Source of the DNA: Sphingobium baderi
Lineage (GTDB): Bacteria > Pseudomonadota > Alphaproteobacteria > Sphingomonadales > Sphingomonadaceae
Assembly (NCBI RefSeq): GCF_001456115.1
Contig: NZ_CP013264.1
Location: 2,932,501 to 2,996,500, forward strand
DNA: 64,000 bases
Reading direction: 5' to 3'
Part shown: piece after piece, positions 8,512-17,906 of the stretch
Layout: every line of letters starts with the position of its first letter
How positions within the stretch are numbered: the stretch's first letter is position 1
Made by a program: the position numbers and the translations under genes
The notes under the pieces: generated by a model
The model's database searches: none
Told to the model about the DNA's origin: nothing
The model's input: only the letters and a program-made list of their open reading frames with translations

Positions 8512-9456
8512 GTGACTCAATCCGTGCTGGATCAAATGCCTTTGCTCTCGATGACGGCCATGGACAAACCCGCCTTTGCCATGGCTTTTGGCGCGTCCTT
8601 CCAGCAGTTCGGCTTTGCGATGATAGGCGATCATGGCATGGACCCGGCGCTGATCGAGAGGGGTTGGATGCTGACCCGCCAGTTCTTCGCGATGCCGGAT
8701 GCGGCAAAGTCCCGTTACGATGCGCGCGCCAATGGCGGGCAGCGCGGCTATACCGCGTTCGGGCGGGAAATCGCCAAGGATGCGCGCGAAAACGACCTTA
8801 AGGAATTCTGGCATGTCGGGCGCGACCTGCCGGCGGGCGACCCGCTCGGACGAACCATGCCGCCCAACATCTGGCCTGACGAACTGCCCGGTTTCCGCCC
8901 CATATTCACGCAGCTTTTCGCGGAGTTCGACCGTGTGGGCGCCGAACTGCTATCGGCCATCGCCCTGTATCTGGGATTGGAGGCAGGCTGGTTCGACGGC
9001 GCCATCCGAAACGGCAATTCGATCCTGCGCTTGCTCCATTATCCCCCCGTTTCCCCGCAAGCCCCCGGCATTCGCGCGGGCGCGCATGAGGACATCAACC
9101 TCATCACCCTGTTGCTCGGCGCGGAAGAAGGCGGGCTGGAGTTGAAGGATCGCGACGGGAACTGGCTGCCTGTGGTGCCGCCACCCGGCGCGCTGGTCAT
9201 CAATGTGGGCGATATGCTGCAAAGGCTGACCAATCACGTCCTGCCTTCGACCAGCCACCGCGTGGTCAATCCACCGCCGGATCGGCGCGGTTATCCGCGC
9301 TATTCCATGCCTTTCTTCCTGCACCTGCGGCCTGATTTCATCATCGACGCGCTGCCACAATGCGTCAGCGAGAACAATCCTCGCCGCGATCCGCCGATCA
9401 GCGCAAATGCTTATCTGACGGAACGGCTGATGGAGATCGGCTTGATAGAGAAATAG
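8512..9456 (+). CDS. 2-oxoglutarate/Fe(II)-dependent oxygenase, isopenicillin N synthase-like
   Basis: 314-residue non-haem iron oxygenase of the isopenicillin N synthase / plant 2OG oxygenase family. The N-terminal DIOX_N-like half carries FGFAMIGDHGMD. The C-terminal jelly-roll carries the iron ligands H-x-D in RAGAHEDINLITLL (about residues 190-194), the distal histidine in STSHRVVNP, and the 2OG-binding R-x-S in YPRYSMPFF. The substrate is unknown. The start is GTG at 8512, supported by GAGGTG about six bases upstream; the frame begins MTQSVLDQMPLLSM. Confidence 0.88.
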   Translation: MTQSVLDQMPLLSMTAMDKPAFAMAFGASFQQFGFAMIGDHGMDPALIERGWMLTRQFFAMPDAAKSRYDARANGGQRGYTAFGREIAKDARENDLKEFWHVGRDLPAGDPLGRTMPPNIWPDELPGFRPIFTQLFAEFDRVGAELLSAIALYLGLEAGWFDGAIRNGNSILRLLHYPPVSPQAPGIRAGAHEDINLITLLLGAEEGGLELKDRDGNWLPVVPPPGALVINVGDMLQRLTNHVLPSTSHRVVNPPPDRRGYPRYSMPFFLHLRPDFIIDALPQCVSENNPRRDPPISANAYLTERLMEIGLIEK

Positions 9457-9464
9457 GCTCTCGC

Positions 9465-9848
9465 CTATTTGCGACCGCGGCCTAGCGTGATGCCGATTTC
9501 CTCGCCCCGCTCGCTCAGCGCCAGCTTCACGATCTTCACCTGGACATGGCTGACCCTGTCGTCCTGAAGGAAGATGGTGTCGACGATATGGTCCGCCACC
9601 GCTTCGATCAGCGTGAAATGCTGGCCTTCGGGCAGAGCCGCGGTTGCCGCATGTTTAAGGTCCATATAGTTTTTCGACCGGCTCAGCGGCGTATCCGGCT
9701 CATAATGGTCCGCGATCTTGAGCTGGGCACGGATGGAAATCCGCAACGGCTGAGGCAGGTGCGTCTCTTCCGAATAGATGCCGGTCAGCACGTCGACGTG
9801 CAGATTATTGACCTCCAGCGTCAGAAAATCGTCAAATGGGGTATCCAT
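9465..9848 (-). CDS. folB: Dihydroneopterin aldolase family protein (FolB-like)
   Basis: 127-residue protein of the FolB/FolX T-fold family, which in folate synthesis cleaves or epimerises dihydroneopterin. The N-terminal strand LEVNNLHVDVLTGIYSEETH, the glutamate in HFTLIEAVADHIVDTI and the lysine in VQVKIVKLAL match expected catalytic positions. Length is typical (about 120). It converges on the 2OG oxygenase with an 8-base gap. FolX-type epimerase activity cannot be excluded. Confidence 0.8.
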   Translation of the reverse strand: MDTPFDDFLTLEVNNLHVDVLTGIYSEETHLPQPLRISIRAQLKIADHYEPDTPLSRSKNYMDLKHAATAALPEGQHFTLIEAVADHIVDTIFLQDDRVSHVQVKIVKLALSERGEEIGITLGRGRK

Positions 9849-9957
9849 AGCTCGCCATATCGGGCCGCACCGGACCTGCCGGCACGAACCAGTTTACACT
9901 TTCAATTTACGCGGCAGGCGCTAAAGCCCGCCGCTTCCCGGCGCGGTCCATGCGCCA

Positions 9958-10497
9958 TTGACGGCGGATCGGCAAGACGTGTCATCACTGGTGCCCCTGA
10001 ATCTTGTGCCCGAACACGCGATCGAGCGCTTGCTGGACGCGGCGTTCGGCACTGACCGGCACGGACGCACCGCCTATTTGATCCGGGACGGGATGCCATG
10101 GCTCCCGGCCTTGTCTTTCGGCATGGTGGATGAAGAAGGCACGCTGATCGGATCGCTGCAAAGCTGGCCGGTGGCCCTCACCCATGGAGACGGCACGCAA
10201 ACGCCGCTCATCATGGTGGGGCCGGTGGCGGTCGCCCCTTCCATCCAGCGCACCGGTCATGGCCAGACGATGATGGACGCGGCGGTGGCCGCTGCCCGCG
10301 CCCATGCGACCGAACCGCTGATGATGATCGGCGACCCGGAATATTATGGCCGCTTCTGGGGTTTTTCCGCGGAATGCACCGGGGAATGGGACGCACCTGG
10401 CCCGTTCGAGCCACGGCGGTTGCTCGCATTGTCCGTCGATGGACGAACGATTGGCGGCAAGGGGATGCTCAGCCCTCGAATTGCGGTGGCGGGCTGA
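9958..10497 (+). CDS. GNAT family N-acetyltransferase
   Basis: About 172-179 residues. The GNAT core is visible: a strand with LIGSLQSWPVAL, then MVGPVAVAPSIQRTGHGQTMMDAAVAAARAH, whose V-x-P-x-x-Q-R-x-x-G-x-G/A segment is the acetyl-CoA-binding motif A, then a motif B region with GDPEYYGRFWGF. This resembles predicted YhbS-like acetyltransferases. The substrate is unknown. The start is uncertain: TTG at 9958 or GTG at 9979, neither with a strong ribosome site. Confidence 0.82.
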   Translation: MTADRQDVSSLVPLNLVPEHAIERLLDAAFGTDRHGRTAYLIRDGMPWLPALSFGMVDEEGTLIGSLQSWPVALTHGDGTQTPLIMVGPVAVAPSIQRTGHGQTMMDAAVAAARAHATEPLMMIGDPEYYGRFWGFSAECTGEWDAPGPFEPRRLLALSVDGRTIGGKGMLSPRIAVAG

Positions 10498-10540
10498 TTT
10501 CCCTTTTGCCTTCGGGCGCGGCTCACCCTATCTCGGCCCC

Positions 10541-11107
10541 ATGCCGATGGAACCGCCGCCCGATCTTGCCAGCCTGTCACTGACCGAAATCGCCCGGCTG
10601 CTGGCCGCAAAGCGCCTGCCGCCGGTCGAGCAATGGAATCCGGGCCATTGCGGCGACAGCGACATGCGGATCGCGCGCGACGGCACCTGGTTTCATCAGG
10701 GATCGCCTATCGGCCGCGAAGCCATGGTGCGTCTTTTCTCCACCATCCTGCGCCGTGAGCCGGACGGCTCCTATGTCCTGGTGACGCCGGTGGAAAAGCT
10801 TTCCATCGAAGTGGAGGATGCGCCCTTCGTCGCGATGGAACTGAAAAGCGAAGGCGAAGGGCAGGACCGCGCCCTCGCCTTCCGCCTCAACACCGGGGAT
10901 CTGGTGACGGCCGGGCCGGACAATGCCCTGACCGTGCGGAATGGCGACAATGGCCCTCATCCCTATCTCCATGTTCGTGGCGGCATGGAGGCGCTGGTCG
11001 CGCGCAGCGTCTATTATGAACTGGCGAACATGGCCCTCGATGAAGGCGGCGAGCAGATCGGCCTGTGGAGCAACGGCACATTCTTCCCGCTGGAGGATGC
11101 GGCATGA
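10541..11107 (+). CDS. DUF1285 family protein
   Basis: 188-residue protein of the DUF1285 family. Conserved stretches include CGDSDMRIARDGTWFHQGSP near residue 40 and RLFSTILRREPDGSYVLVTPVEK, both typical. There is no signal or membrane segment, and the molecular function is not established. The ATG at 10541 (MPMEPPPDL) is preferred over longer upstream frames that overlap the GNAT gene. It overlaps the Nudix gene by 4 bases (ATGA), indicating an operon DUF1285-Nudix-CCA transferase. Confidence 0.87.
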   Translation: MPMEPPPDLASLSLTEIARLLAAKRLPPVEQWNPGHCGDSDMRIARDGTWFHQGSPIGREAMVRLFSTILRREPDGSYVLVTPVEKLSIEVEDAPFVAMELKSEGEGQDRALAFRLNTGDLVTAGPDNALTVRNGDNGPHPYLHVRGGMEALVARSVYYELANMALDEGGEQIGLWSNGTFFPLEDAA

Positions 11108-11715
11108 CATTGTCCGAACGCCTGCGCGCAGCCCTGATCGAAGGGCATAGGGAAGGAAACGCCCTACTGCCCGCCGATACGCACGACCCACGCATCGACA
11201 GCGACATCGTGCTGGCCCCCGCCGCCGTGCTGGTGGCGATCACCGAGCGCCCGGAACCGGGCCTCATCCTGACGCAACGATCATCTTCGCTCCGCAAGCA
11301 TCCGGGGCAGGTCGCTTTTCCCGGCGGTCGGGTGGACGAAAGCGATCCGGACGAAATCGCCGGCGCCCTGCGGGAAGCCCGGGAGGAAATCGGCCTGCCG
11401 CCTGACCGGGTCCAGATCATCGGCATTTCCGACCGTTATCACACCTTCACCGGCTTCGACATCGTGCCGGTGCTGGGCGTCATTCCCCCCGACCTGCCGC
11501 TCGTCCCGCAACAAAGCGAGGTGGACGACTGGTTCGAACTTCCGCTCGCCTTCGCCCTCGACCCGACAAATCGCGTTCATAAATCCATGATTTTTGAAGG
11601 TGTTGAACGGCATTATTATGAAATATTCTGGCAAGATCGCCGCATCTGGGGCGTCACGGCCGCGATCCTTGCCAATCTTTCGCGCAGGTTGGGTTATGAC
11701 CGCATCGCTGCCTGA
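11104..11715 (+). CDS. Nudix hydrolase, CoA pyrophosphatase type
   Basis: 203-residue Nudix hydrolase of the NudL/YeaB CoA diphosphatase group. The Nudix box appears as GGRVDESDPDEIAGALREAREEIG with catalytic REAREE; just before it, the UPF0035-type sequence LTQRSSSLRKHPGQVAFPGG is characteristic of CoA pyrophosphatases. Its presumed role is to cleave CoA or oxidised CoA to 3',5'-ADP and a phosphopantetheine derivative. Start overlaps the DUF1285 stop; its own end overlaps the start of the CCA-adding enzyme by 20 bases. Confidence 0.92.
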   Translation: MTLSERLRAALIEGHREGNALLPADTHDPRIDSDIVLAPAAVLVAITERPEPGLILTQRSSSLRKHPGQVAFPGGRVDESDPDEIAGALREAREEIGLPPDRVQIIGISDRYHTFTGFDIVPVLGVIPPDLPLVPQQSEVDDWFELPLAFALDPTNRVHKSMIFEGVERHYYEIFWQDRRIWGVTAAILANLSRRLGYDRIAA

Positions 11716-12907
11716 CGCGCCATGGCGTCATCGACAGGGCCTCCACGGCCTGCTTGCCGCGCTCGAAGCGGATCGGGGTCACGCCCGCTTCGTCGGCGGG
11801 GCAGTGCGCGACAGCCTGCTCGGCCTGCCGGTGAACGATCTGGACATTGCGACGACGCTTTCCCCGCAGGAGGTCATGGACCGGCTGAAAGCGGCGGGGA
11901 TCAAAGGCGTGCCGACCGGCATCGACCATGGCACCGTCACGGCGGTAACGGCAGGCGGCCCGGTCGAGATCACGACATTGCGCCATGACGTCAGCACGGA
12001 CGGCCGCCGCGCCACCATCGCCTATACCGACGACTGGCGCGAGGATGCAGCCCGGCGCGACTTCACGATCAACGCTCTTTACGCTGATCCGCTGACCGGC
12101 GAGATCAGCGACTTTTTCGGCGGTGTCTCCGATCTGGAGGCGCGGCGGGTGCGCTTCATCGGCGATGCCTCCGCGCGCATCGCGGAAGACCATCTCCGTA
12201 TCCTGCGCTATTTTCGTTTTCTGGCCCGCTTCGGTCAGGAAACGCCCGATGCGGAGGCCTATGCCGCATGCAAGGCGGCTGCCAACAGCCTGATGGCCCT
12301 GTCGCGCGAACGCATAGCCGATGAGTTATTGAAGCTGCTGGCGGTGGATGCGCCCATCCATGCCCTGCGCCTGATGGTGGAGGGCGGCATATTGCATCCT
12401 GTCCTGCCGGAAATCGACGTGGCGGGGGTGGAACGGCTCGCAACCCTCATTGAACGGGAAGCGGCTTCGGCAATCGATCCCGCATCGTTGCGCCGACTGG
12501 CCGCATTGCTGCCCGCCAATGCCTCAACGGCCAATGCCGTGGGCGCGCGGCTCAAGCTCTCCAACAAGGCGCGCAAGCGGCTCGTCACCGCGCTGGAGGC
12601 CATGCCGGGCGACCTGCCCCCACGCACACTTGCCTGGCGCATCGGGGTGGAAGGCGCGACGGATCGCATCCTCCTCGATTGTTCCGCGCCATTGTCCGGC
12701 CTTTCCACGCTCGACGCATGGACGCCGCCCCGCTTGCCCATCGGCGGCGGCGCATTGATCGCGCGTGGCCTCACGCCGGGGCCGGACGTGGCGAAAGCTT
12801 TGGGTGAAGTGCAGGAAATCTGGGTGGCGGAAGGCTTTCCCGACGCCGCCCGCGTCGCGGAGATCGCGGATCAGACCGTTTCGAAGTTCCAGCGCGCGCG
12901 CCAATAA
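11696..12907 (+). CDS. cca: CCA tRNA nucleotidyltransferase / poly(A) polymerase family
   Basis: 403-residue class II nucleotidyltransferase that adds or repairs the 3' CCA of tRNAs. The catalytic motif is RFVGGAVRDSLLGLPVNDLDIATT, with G-G-x-V-R-D and D-x-D (about residues 30-50). Further motifs are RRDFTINALY near 122 and FIGDASARIAEDHLRILRYFRF near 155. The ATG at 11696 fits the conserved N-terminus and overlaps the Nudix gene. The two tRNA genes seen here already encode CCA, so repair is a plausible role. The 3' end overlaps the convergent GGDEF-EAL gene by 37 bases. Confidence 0.93.
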   Translation: MTASLPDAPWRHRQGLHGLLAALEADRGHARFVGGAVRDSLLGLPVNDLDIATTLSPQEVMDRLKAAGIKGVPTGIDHGTVTAVTAGGPVEITTLRHDVSTDGRRATIAYTDDWREDAARRDFTINALYADPLTGEISDFFGGVSDLEARRVRFIGDASARIAEDHLRILRYFRFLARFGQETPDAEAYAACKAAANSLMALSRERIADELLKLLAVDAPIHALRLMVEGGILHPVLPEIDVAGVERLATLIEREAASAIDPASLRRLAALLPANASTANAVGARLKLSNKARKRLVTALEAMPGDLPPRTLAWRIGVEGATDRILLDCSAPLSGLSTLDAWTPPRLPIGGGALIARGLTPGPDVAKALGEVQEIWVAEGFPDAARVAEIADQTVSKFQRARQ

Positions 12908-14616
12908 TCGAAAGCATCGGCCTCGTTCATCGGCCTGGCGAAATAATAGCCCTGCCCCTGCCAGCATCCCATGCGTTGCAGTTCCAGCGCCAGTTCCTGC
13001 GTTTCGATCCCCTCGGCCGTCACATGCAGGCCCAGCGATTCGGCCAGCGACAGGATTGTCCGCACGATTACCGCCTTGTCGCGATCCTCCAGCATCGAAA
13101 AGACGAAGCTGCGGTCGATCTTCAATATGTCGATCGGCAGGCTGTGCAGGCTTGCCAGGTTGGAATAGCCGGTGCCGAAATCGTCCATGGCGATCGGCAT
13201 TTGCAAATCCTTGAGCGCAAACAGGAGCTTGCGAGCCTTGTCCGGGTCCGCCACGATTGCGCTCTCGGTGATTTCGGCGGTCAGCCGCTTGCCCTCCACC
13301 CCCGAATAGCGCAGCGCCTCCTCGAACATGGATGCCACGTCATCGCGCGCCATATGGATCGGCGAGAGGTTCACGTTCACGCCGACCGGCAAGGGTCCGC
13401 CGAATTTGGCGTCCCAGCGGCTCAGCGTCTGGGTTGCCTCGTAGGTCGCCCAGCGCCCCAGCGGCGCGATCAGCCCGCTTTCTTCGGCCACCGCGATGAA
13501 CTCGACCGGCGAAACATGGCCCAGTTCCGGGTCATGCCAGCGCGCCAGGGCCTCAAAGCCGGTGATCTCTCCCGTTTGCAAATGAATGAGCGGCTGGAAC
13601 GCCAGCGTGAGCCCGCCCTGCGCCAGCGCATCGCGCAACTTGCTTTCCAGCGTGAAGCGCCGCTGCGCTTCCTTGAGCACGCCATTGCGGTAGATTTCGA
13701 CCTTGCCGCTTCGCTTGGCGATCTTGACCGCAGCCTGAGCCTTGCGGATGACATCGTCGGGGTCTTCGTCCAGCCCTGCGGAAATGGCGCAGCCGATCGC
13801 GCAATCCACCCGTATCTGCAACCCGCTGAGGCGGATGGGGGCGCTGAGTGCGTCGTTTATCCGTTGAACGATCTGAAGAGCATCAGACAATCCATTGTTA
13901 AGTCGGGCAAAGATTGCAAAGTCATTGCCGCCGATCCGTGCCAGCACATCGCCCTGTCGCAGGCAGGATTTGAACCGCTTGGCGACCGTGATGAGCAATT
14001 CGTCGCCTGCCATCGGGCCCAGCGATTCATTGACGCGGCTGAACCGGGCAAGGTCGATCGCGATGATCCCGAACTGCGCGTTTTCAGGCCAGGTCGAATG
14101 ACAGATGCGATCGTCGATTTCCTCGCCGAATCCCGCGCGGTTCGGCAGCGCCGTCAATCCGTCGGACAACAGTTCGCGGCGCAGGCTTTTCTCGACGCTG
14201 CGTTCGCGCGTGCAATCCACCGCCGTAAAGAGATATTGCGGCGCGCCATCGCTCGCGCATGGCAGGTTCCCGATCATGCACAGGAAATATTCCGGACCCA
14301 ATGATCCGTCCCGGCGCAACTCGAAACTCTCGACATCGCGTTTCGATGTTATGAAGCGCATGACCTTTTTGGCCCATTCGCCGGACACTTTCTTGCCCTG
14401 GCTGTCTTGTGGCGTTGCGAGGGGAAATGCCTCGGCAAAGGTCTTGTTCGTGCGAACGACGGTCAATTCGCCGTCCACATGAGTCAAAATGGCGGCATGG
14501 TGGGCAAGGGCGGCCAGCCATTGCCCCGTGTCGATGATCTGTTCAGCTTGCGACGCATCACGCGCACGCACAGGTGCGTTTCCGGACTTGTCTGAAAGGC
14601 CGCTTCGAACCGACAT
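12871..14616 (-). CDS. PAS-degenerate GGDEF-EAL protein
   Basis: 581-residue cytoplasmic c-di-GMP signalling protein without membrane segments. A PAS-like sensor occupies residues 28-140, the GGDEF domain 150-310 and the EAL domain 320-575. The GGDEF active-site loop reads GGNDF (229-233), so the metal-binding third residue is lost, but the inhibitory-site R-x-x-D is kept (RQGD, 220-223). The EAL domain looks active: EAL at 355-357, MDDFGTGYS with the paired aspartates at 478-479, and AEGIET. The protein is therefore probably a phosphodiesterase with a regulatory GGDEF module. Confidence 0.9.
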   Translation of the reverse strand: MSVRSGLSDKSGNAPVRARDASQAEQIIDTGQWLAALAHHAAILTHVDGELTVVRTNKTFAEAFPLATPQDSQGKKVSGEWAKKVMRFITSKRDVESFELRRDGSLGPEYFLCMIGNLPCASDGAPQYLFTAVDCTRERSVEKSLRRELLSDGLTALPNRAGFGEEIDDRICHSTWPENAQFGIIAIDLARFSRVNESLGPMAGDELLITVAKRFKSCLRQGDVLARIGGNDFAIFARLNNGLSDALQIVQRINDALSAPIRLSGLQIRVDCAIGCAISAGLDEDPDDVIRKAQAAVKIAKRSGKVEIYRNGVLKEAQRRFTLESKLRDALAQGGLTLAFQPLIHLQTGEITGFEALARWHDPELGHVSPVEFIAVAEESGLIAPLGRWATYEATQTLSRWDAKFGGPLPVGVNVNLSPIHMARDDVASMFEEALRYSGVEGKRLTAEITESAIVADPDKARKLLFALKDLQMPIAMDDFGTGYSNLASLHSLPIDILKIDRSFVFSMLEDRDKAVIVRTILSLAESLGLHVTAEGIETQELALELQRMGCWQGQGYYFARPMNEADAFDYWRARWNFETV

Positions 14617-14673
14617 GATTTGCGGCGTAAGACGAAACGGTAAATTTTCTGGAAACGCGTTTAGCTTTTCAGG

Positions 14674-16962
14674 TCAAAATCGATTGTCACGGGGAAAGCC
14701 GGTGGGCGGCATCCGCCCGGCGGCGCCTCTGGCTACGCGCCATGGCGTCATGTCCGCTTCGGTGCGGGTGCGCCCGGTATCGCCGCCCATGGCCCAGCTG
14801 AGGCCATCGGTGAAGCGGAATGCAATGGCGTCGGAAAGCCCTCCATCGCGATAGCGTTGCATCTGCACGCCCTGTCCACGCGCCATGCGCGGCATTTCGG
14901 TCAGCGAATAGACCAGCAGTTTGCGATTTTCGCCGATCACCGCCACGCTGTCCGCTTCCGGCGAAATCGGATGGACGACCGCCAGCTTCGCTTCGGCGCG
15001 AACGTTCACCACCTGCTTGCCCTTGCGCGTTTCCGCGATCACGTCGCCCATCGCCGCGACGAAGCCGCGCCCGTCCGACGCGGCCAGCAGCAATTCGCCG
15101 CCCGTCCGCGCAGGCAACAGGGCGACGATGCCGCCTTCATTGTCCATGTCGACCATCATCCGCACCGGATCGCCGAAACCGCGCCCGCCCGGCAGCTTGT
15201 CCGCGCCCAGCGTGTAGATGCGCCCCGTCTCCGTCGCCAACAGCAGCTTATCGGTCGTGTGGGCGTGAAAGGCGATCATCGGACCGTCGCCTTCCTTGAA
15301 CTTCAGCGTATCGGCCGAAGCCAGGTCGCGATGCCCGCTCATCGCCCTGATCCAGCCGCGTTCGGACAGGATGACCGTGATCGGCTCGCGTTCGATCATC
15401 GCCTCTAGCGGGATTTCGCGCGCCGGGGCGGCTTCCTCGACCAGACTGCGCCGCCTGCCGATCTCGCTGTCGGGCGAATAGCGTTTCCGCAGATCCGCCA
15501 GATCCTTTTTCAGGCGCGTGCGCTGCCGCGCCGGACTTTCGACCAGCTTCGTCAGCTCCTCGCGCTCTTTCAGCAATTCGCCATGCTCGCGCCGCAGTTC
15601 CATCTCCTCCAGCTTCCGCAGGGAGCGCAGCCGCATGTTGAGGATCGCTTCCGCCTGCCGGTCGGTAAGCTGGAACTCCTCCATCATCACCGCTTTGGGC
15701 TCATCCTCGGTGCGGATGATCTCGATCACCCGGTCGAGGTTGAGATAGGCGATGATATAGCCATCGACCAGTTCCAGCCGCGCCGCGATCTTGTCCAGCC
15801 GGTGCTGCGCGCGCTTCACCAGCACGTCGATCTGGTGCCGCAGCCATTCGACCATCACCTCGCGCAGGCCCATGACGCGCGGGGTTCGGCTGGCGTCCAG
15901 CACATTAAGGTTCAGGCTGAAACGGTTCTCAAGGTCGGTCAGCCGGAACAGGCTGTCCATCAGCACATCGGGATCGACCGTGCGGGCGCGCGGTTCGATG
16001 ACGATGCGGATTTCCGTGTCGCTCTCGTCCCGCACATCGGCCAGGATCGGCAGCTTCCTGTCATTGATGAGCGCCGCGATCTGCTCGATCAGCTTGGATT
16101 TCTGCACCTGGAAAGGGATTTGCGTGACGATGGCGATCCATGTGCCGCGCCCGCCCTCTTCCTTGTGCCAGCGCGCCCTTGTGCGGAACGCACCGCGCCC
16201 CGTCGCATAGGCCTCTGATATGATGGAGGGGTTGTCCACCAGCACGCCGCCGGTCGGGAAGTCCGGTCCCTTCACGATCTCCATCAGGGCGGCATGATCG
16301 GCCTCCGGATTGTCGATCAGCAGCGTGGCGGCGTCGATCAGTTCCGCGACATTATGCGGGGGGATGCTGGTCGCCATGCCGACCGCGATGCCGCTCGCGC
16401 CATTGGCGAGCAGGTTGGGGAACAGGCCGGGAAAGACCTCGGGCTCCTCATCCTCGCCATTATAGGTTGGGCGGAACTCGACCGTGCCTTCGTCCAGGCC
16501 CGCCATCAGATCGGCGGCCGCCTGTGTCAGCCGCGCCTCGGTATAGCGCATCGCCGCGGCATTATCGCCATCGATATTGCCGAAATTCCCCTGCCCGTCG
16601 ACCAGCGGCGTGCGGAGCGAAAAGTCCTGCGCCAGACGCACCATCGCATCATAGACCGACGCGTCGCCATGCGGGTGATATTTGCCGATGACGTCGCCCA
16701 CGACGCGGGCGCATTTCTTGTATCCGGTCGTGTTGCGCGCCGGATTGGCCATCAGCACCTCGGGCGAAGCGCCCCCCGGCTCCATCTTGAGCAGCCGCAT
16801 CGCCCAGAGCAGCCGCCGATGCACCGGCTTCAACCCGTCGCGCAGGTCCGGCAGCGACCGCGCGGTGATCGTGGAAAGGGCATAGACCAGATAGCGCTGC
16901 GACAGCGCATCGTCGAAAGGATGGTCCTTGATGGCGTCGAACGGATCGCGAAAGTCAGTCAT
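14674..16962 (-). CDS. parC: DNA topoisomerase IV subunit A
   Basis: 762-residue type IIA topoisomerase subunit that decatenates daughter chromosomes with ParE. The catalytic tyrosine is Y140 in [10 protein letters not shown]. The quinolone-determining region reads [12 protein letters not shown], so the residue matching E. coli ParC Ser80 is Ala101 and that matching Glu84 is Asp105. The C-terminal beta-pinwheel is shorter than in GyrA and lacks a GyrA box, which with the overall length supports ParC. ATG at 16962 gives [11 protein letters not shown]; longer upstream frames read through the divergent otsB leader. Confidence 0.95.
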   Translation of the reverse strand: MTDFRDPFDAIKDHPFDDALSQRYLVYALSTITARSLPDLRDGLKPVHRRLLWAMRLLKMEPGGASPEVLMANPARNTTGYKKCARVVGDVIGKYHPHGDASVYDAMVRLAQDFSLRTPLVDGQGNFGNIDGDNAAAMRYTEARLTQAAADLMAGLDEGTVEFRPTYNGEDEEPEVFPGLFPNLLANGASGIAVGMATSIPPHNVAELIDAATLLIDNPEADHAALMEIVKGPDFPTGGVLVDNPSIISEAYATGRGAFRTRARWHKEEGGRGTWIAIVTQIPFQVQKSKLIEQIAALINDRKLPILADVRDESDTEIRIVIEPRARTVDPDVLMDSLFRLTDLENRFSLNLNVLDASRTPRVMGLREVMVEWLRHQIDVLVKRAQHRLDKIAARLELVDGYIIAYLNLDRVIEIIRTEDEPKAVMMEEFQLTDRQAEAILNMRLRSLRKLEEMELRREHGELLKEREELTKLVESPARQRTRLKKDLADLRKRYSPDSEIGRRRSLVEEAAPAREIPLEAMIEREPITVILSERGWIRAMSGHRDLASADTLKFKEGDGPMIAFHAHTTDKLLLATETGRIYTLGADKLPGGRGFGDPVRMMVDMDNEGGIVALLPARTGGELLLAASDGRGFVAAMGDVIAETRKGKQVVNVRAEAKLAVVHPISPEADSVAVIGENRKLLVYSLTEMPRMARGQGVQMQRYRDGGLSDAIAFRFTDGLSWAMGGDTGRTRTEADMTPWRVARGAAGRMPPTGFPRDNRF

Positions 16963-17084
16963 TATGAAGCCGAATAGCAAGCCGGGAAGCGATGGGGAAC
17001 GCTTTTCCGCATGACGCCCGACATGCCCGTCCCGACGCATGAATTGTGCAGTTGCAGCAAATGAGGGGTTGCGAAATCCGGCCA

Positions 17085-17858
17085 ATGCGTCACGTTCAGG
17101 GGGTGCCTCATTCCGCTCTTTCCGCCCATCCGCTTCCTTCGCCTCCATCCGCTCTGCTGGATGGCGCGTCCCTCTTTCTCGATTTCGACGGGACACTGGC
17201 GCCGATCGCGGATACGCCCGATGGCGTGGTGGTCGATAAGGATCTGCTCCACCTGCTCGGCCAGCTGCGCGACAGGCTCGACGGCCGCCTTGCCATCGTG
17301 AGCGGCCGATCGGTCGCCACCTTGCGCGAGCTTGGCTTTTCCGCATTCCTGCTCGCAGGAACGCACGGCCTGGAGTTCGCGCAGCCTGACGCTCCGGTGG
17401 ATGCCCCGCCCCGCCCCGCCGCCGTCGATGCGGCGGAAGCAGCCTTTCACGCCTTTGCCGACGACAAGCCCGGCCTGCTGGTCGAACGCAAGTCGATCAG
17501 CGTCGGGCTCCATTTCCGGGGCGCGCCGCAATGGGGGCGGCAAGCGGGCGATCTGGCGACCGTTCTGGCGGAACGGCACGGGCTTCAGCTTCAGCCCGGC
17601 AAAATGCTGTTCGAACTGCGCCCCGGCGGCGCGGACAAGGGCAGCGCCGTCCATGTCCTCATGTCCCGCACCCCGATGCAGGGCGGCAAGCCCCTCTTCA
17701 TCGGCGACGATGTGACCGATGAGGAAGGCTTCGCCGCCGCCGTCGCGCTGGGCGGCCATGGCATATTGGTGGGAACGCCGCGCGAAACGCAGGCGGGCTT
17801 TTCCCTGGAACAGGTAGCGGCCGTCAGGCATTATCTGGCCCAAGGGGTGTCGGCCTGA
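17085..17858 (+). CDS. otsB: Trehalose-6-phosphate phosphatase
   Basis: About 257-residue HAD-superfamily phosphatase converting trehalose-6-phosphate to trehalose. All four HAD motifs are visible: DFDGTLAPIAD (I), VSGRS (II), DKGSAV (III) and GDDVTDEEGF (IV). The family cap domain lies between II and III. The start is uncertain: ATG at 17085 is chosen, with ATG 17061 and GTG 17046 upstream and GTG 17103 downstream, none with a clear ribosome site. It is the first gene of the otsB-GH15-otsA cluster and divergent from parC. Confidence 0.92.
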   Translation: MRHVQGVPHSALSAHPLPSPPSALLDGASLFLDFDGTLAPIADTPDGVVVDKDLLHLLGQLRDRLDGRLAIVSGRSVATLRELGFSAFLLAGTHGLEFAQPDAPVDAPPRPAAVDAAEAAFHAFADDKPGLLVERKSISVGLHFRGAPQWGRQAGDLATVLAERHGLQLQPGKMLFELRPGGADKGSAVHVLMSRTPMQGGKPLFIGDDVTDEEGFAAAVALGGHGILVGTPRETQAGFSLEQVAAVRHYLAQGVSA

Positions 17859-17906
17859 ACCGACCACCCCTTTTTCGTGCAGGAAACAGGATAAGGGGGC
17901 AGACCG

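Noticed and set aside
12976..14304. A 442-codon plus-strand frame
   Set aside because: Antisense shadow of the GGDEF-EAL gene; high GC makes such frames common.
16963..17346. N-terminal extension of ParC
   Set aside because: The extension is Arg-rich, overlaps the otsB start region antisense and is absent from the ParC family.
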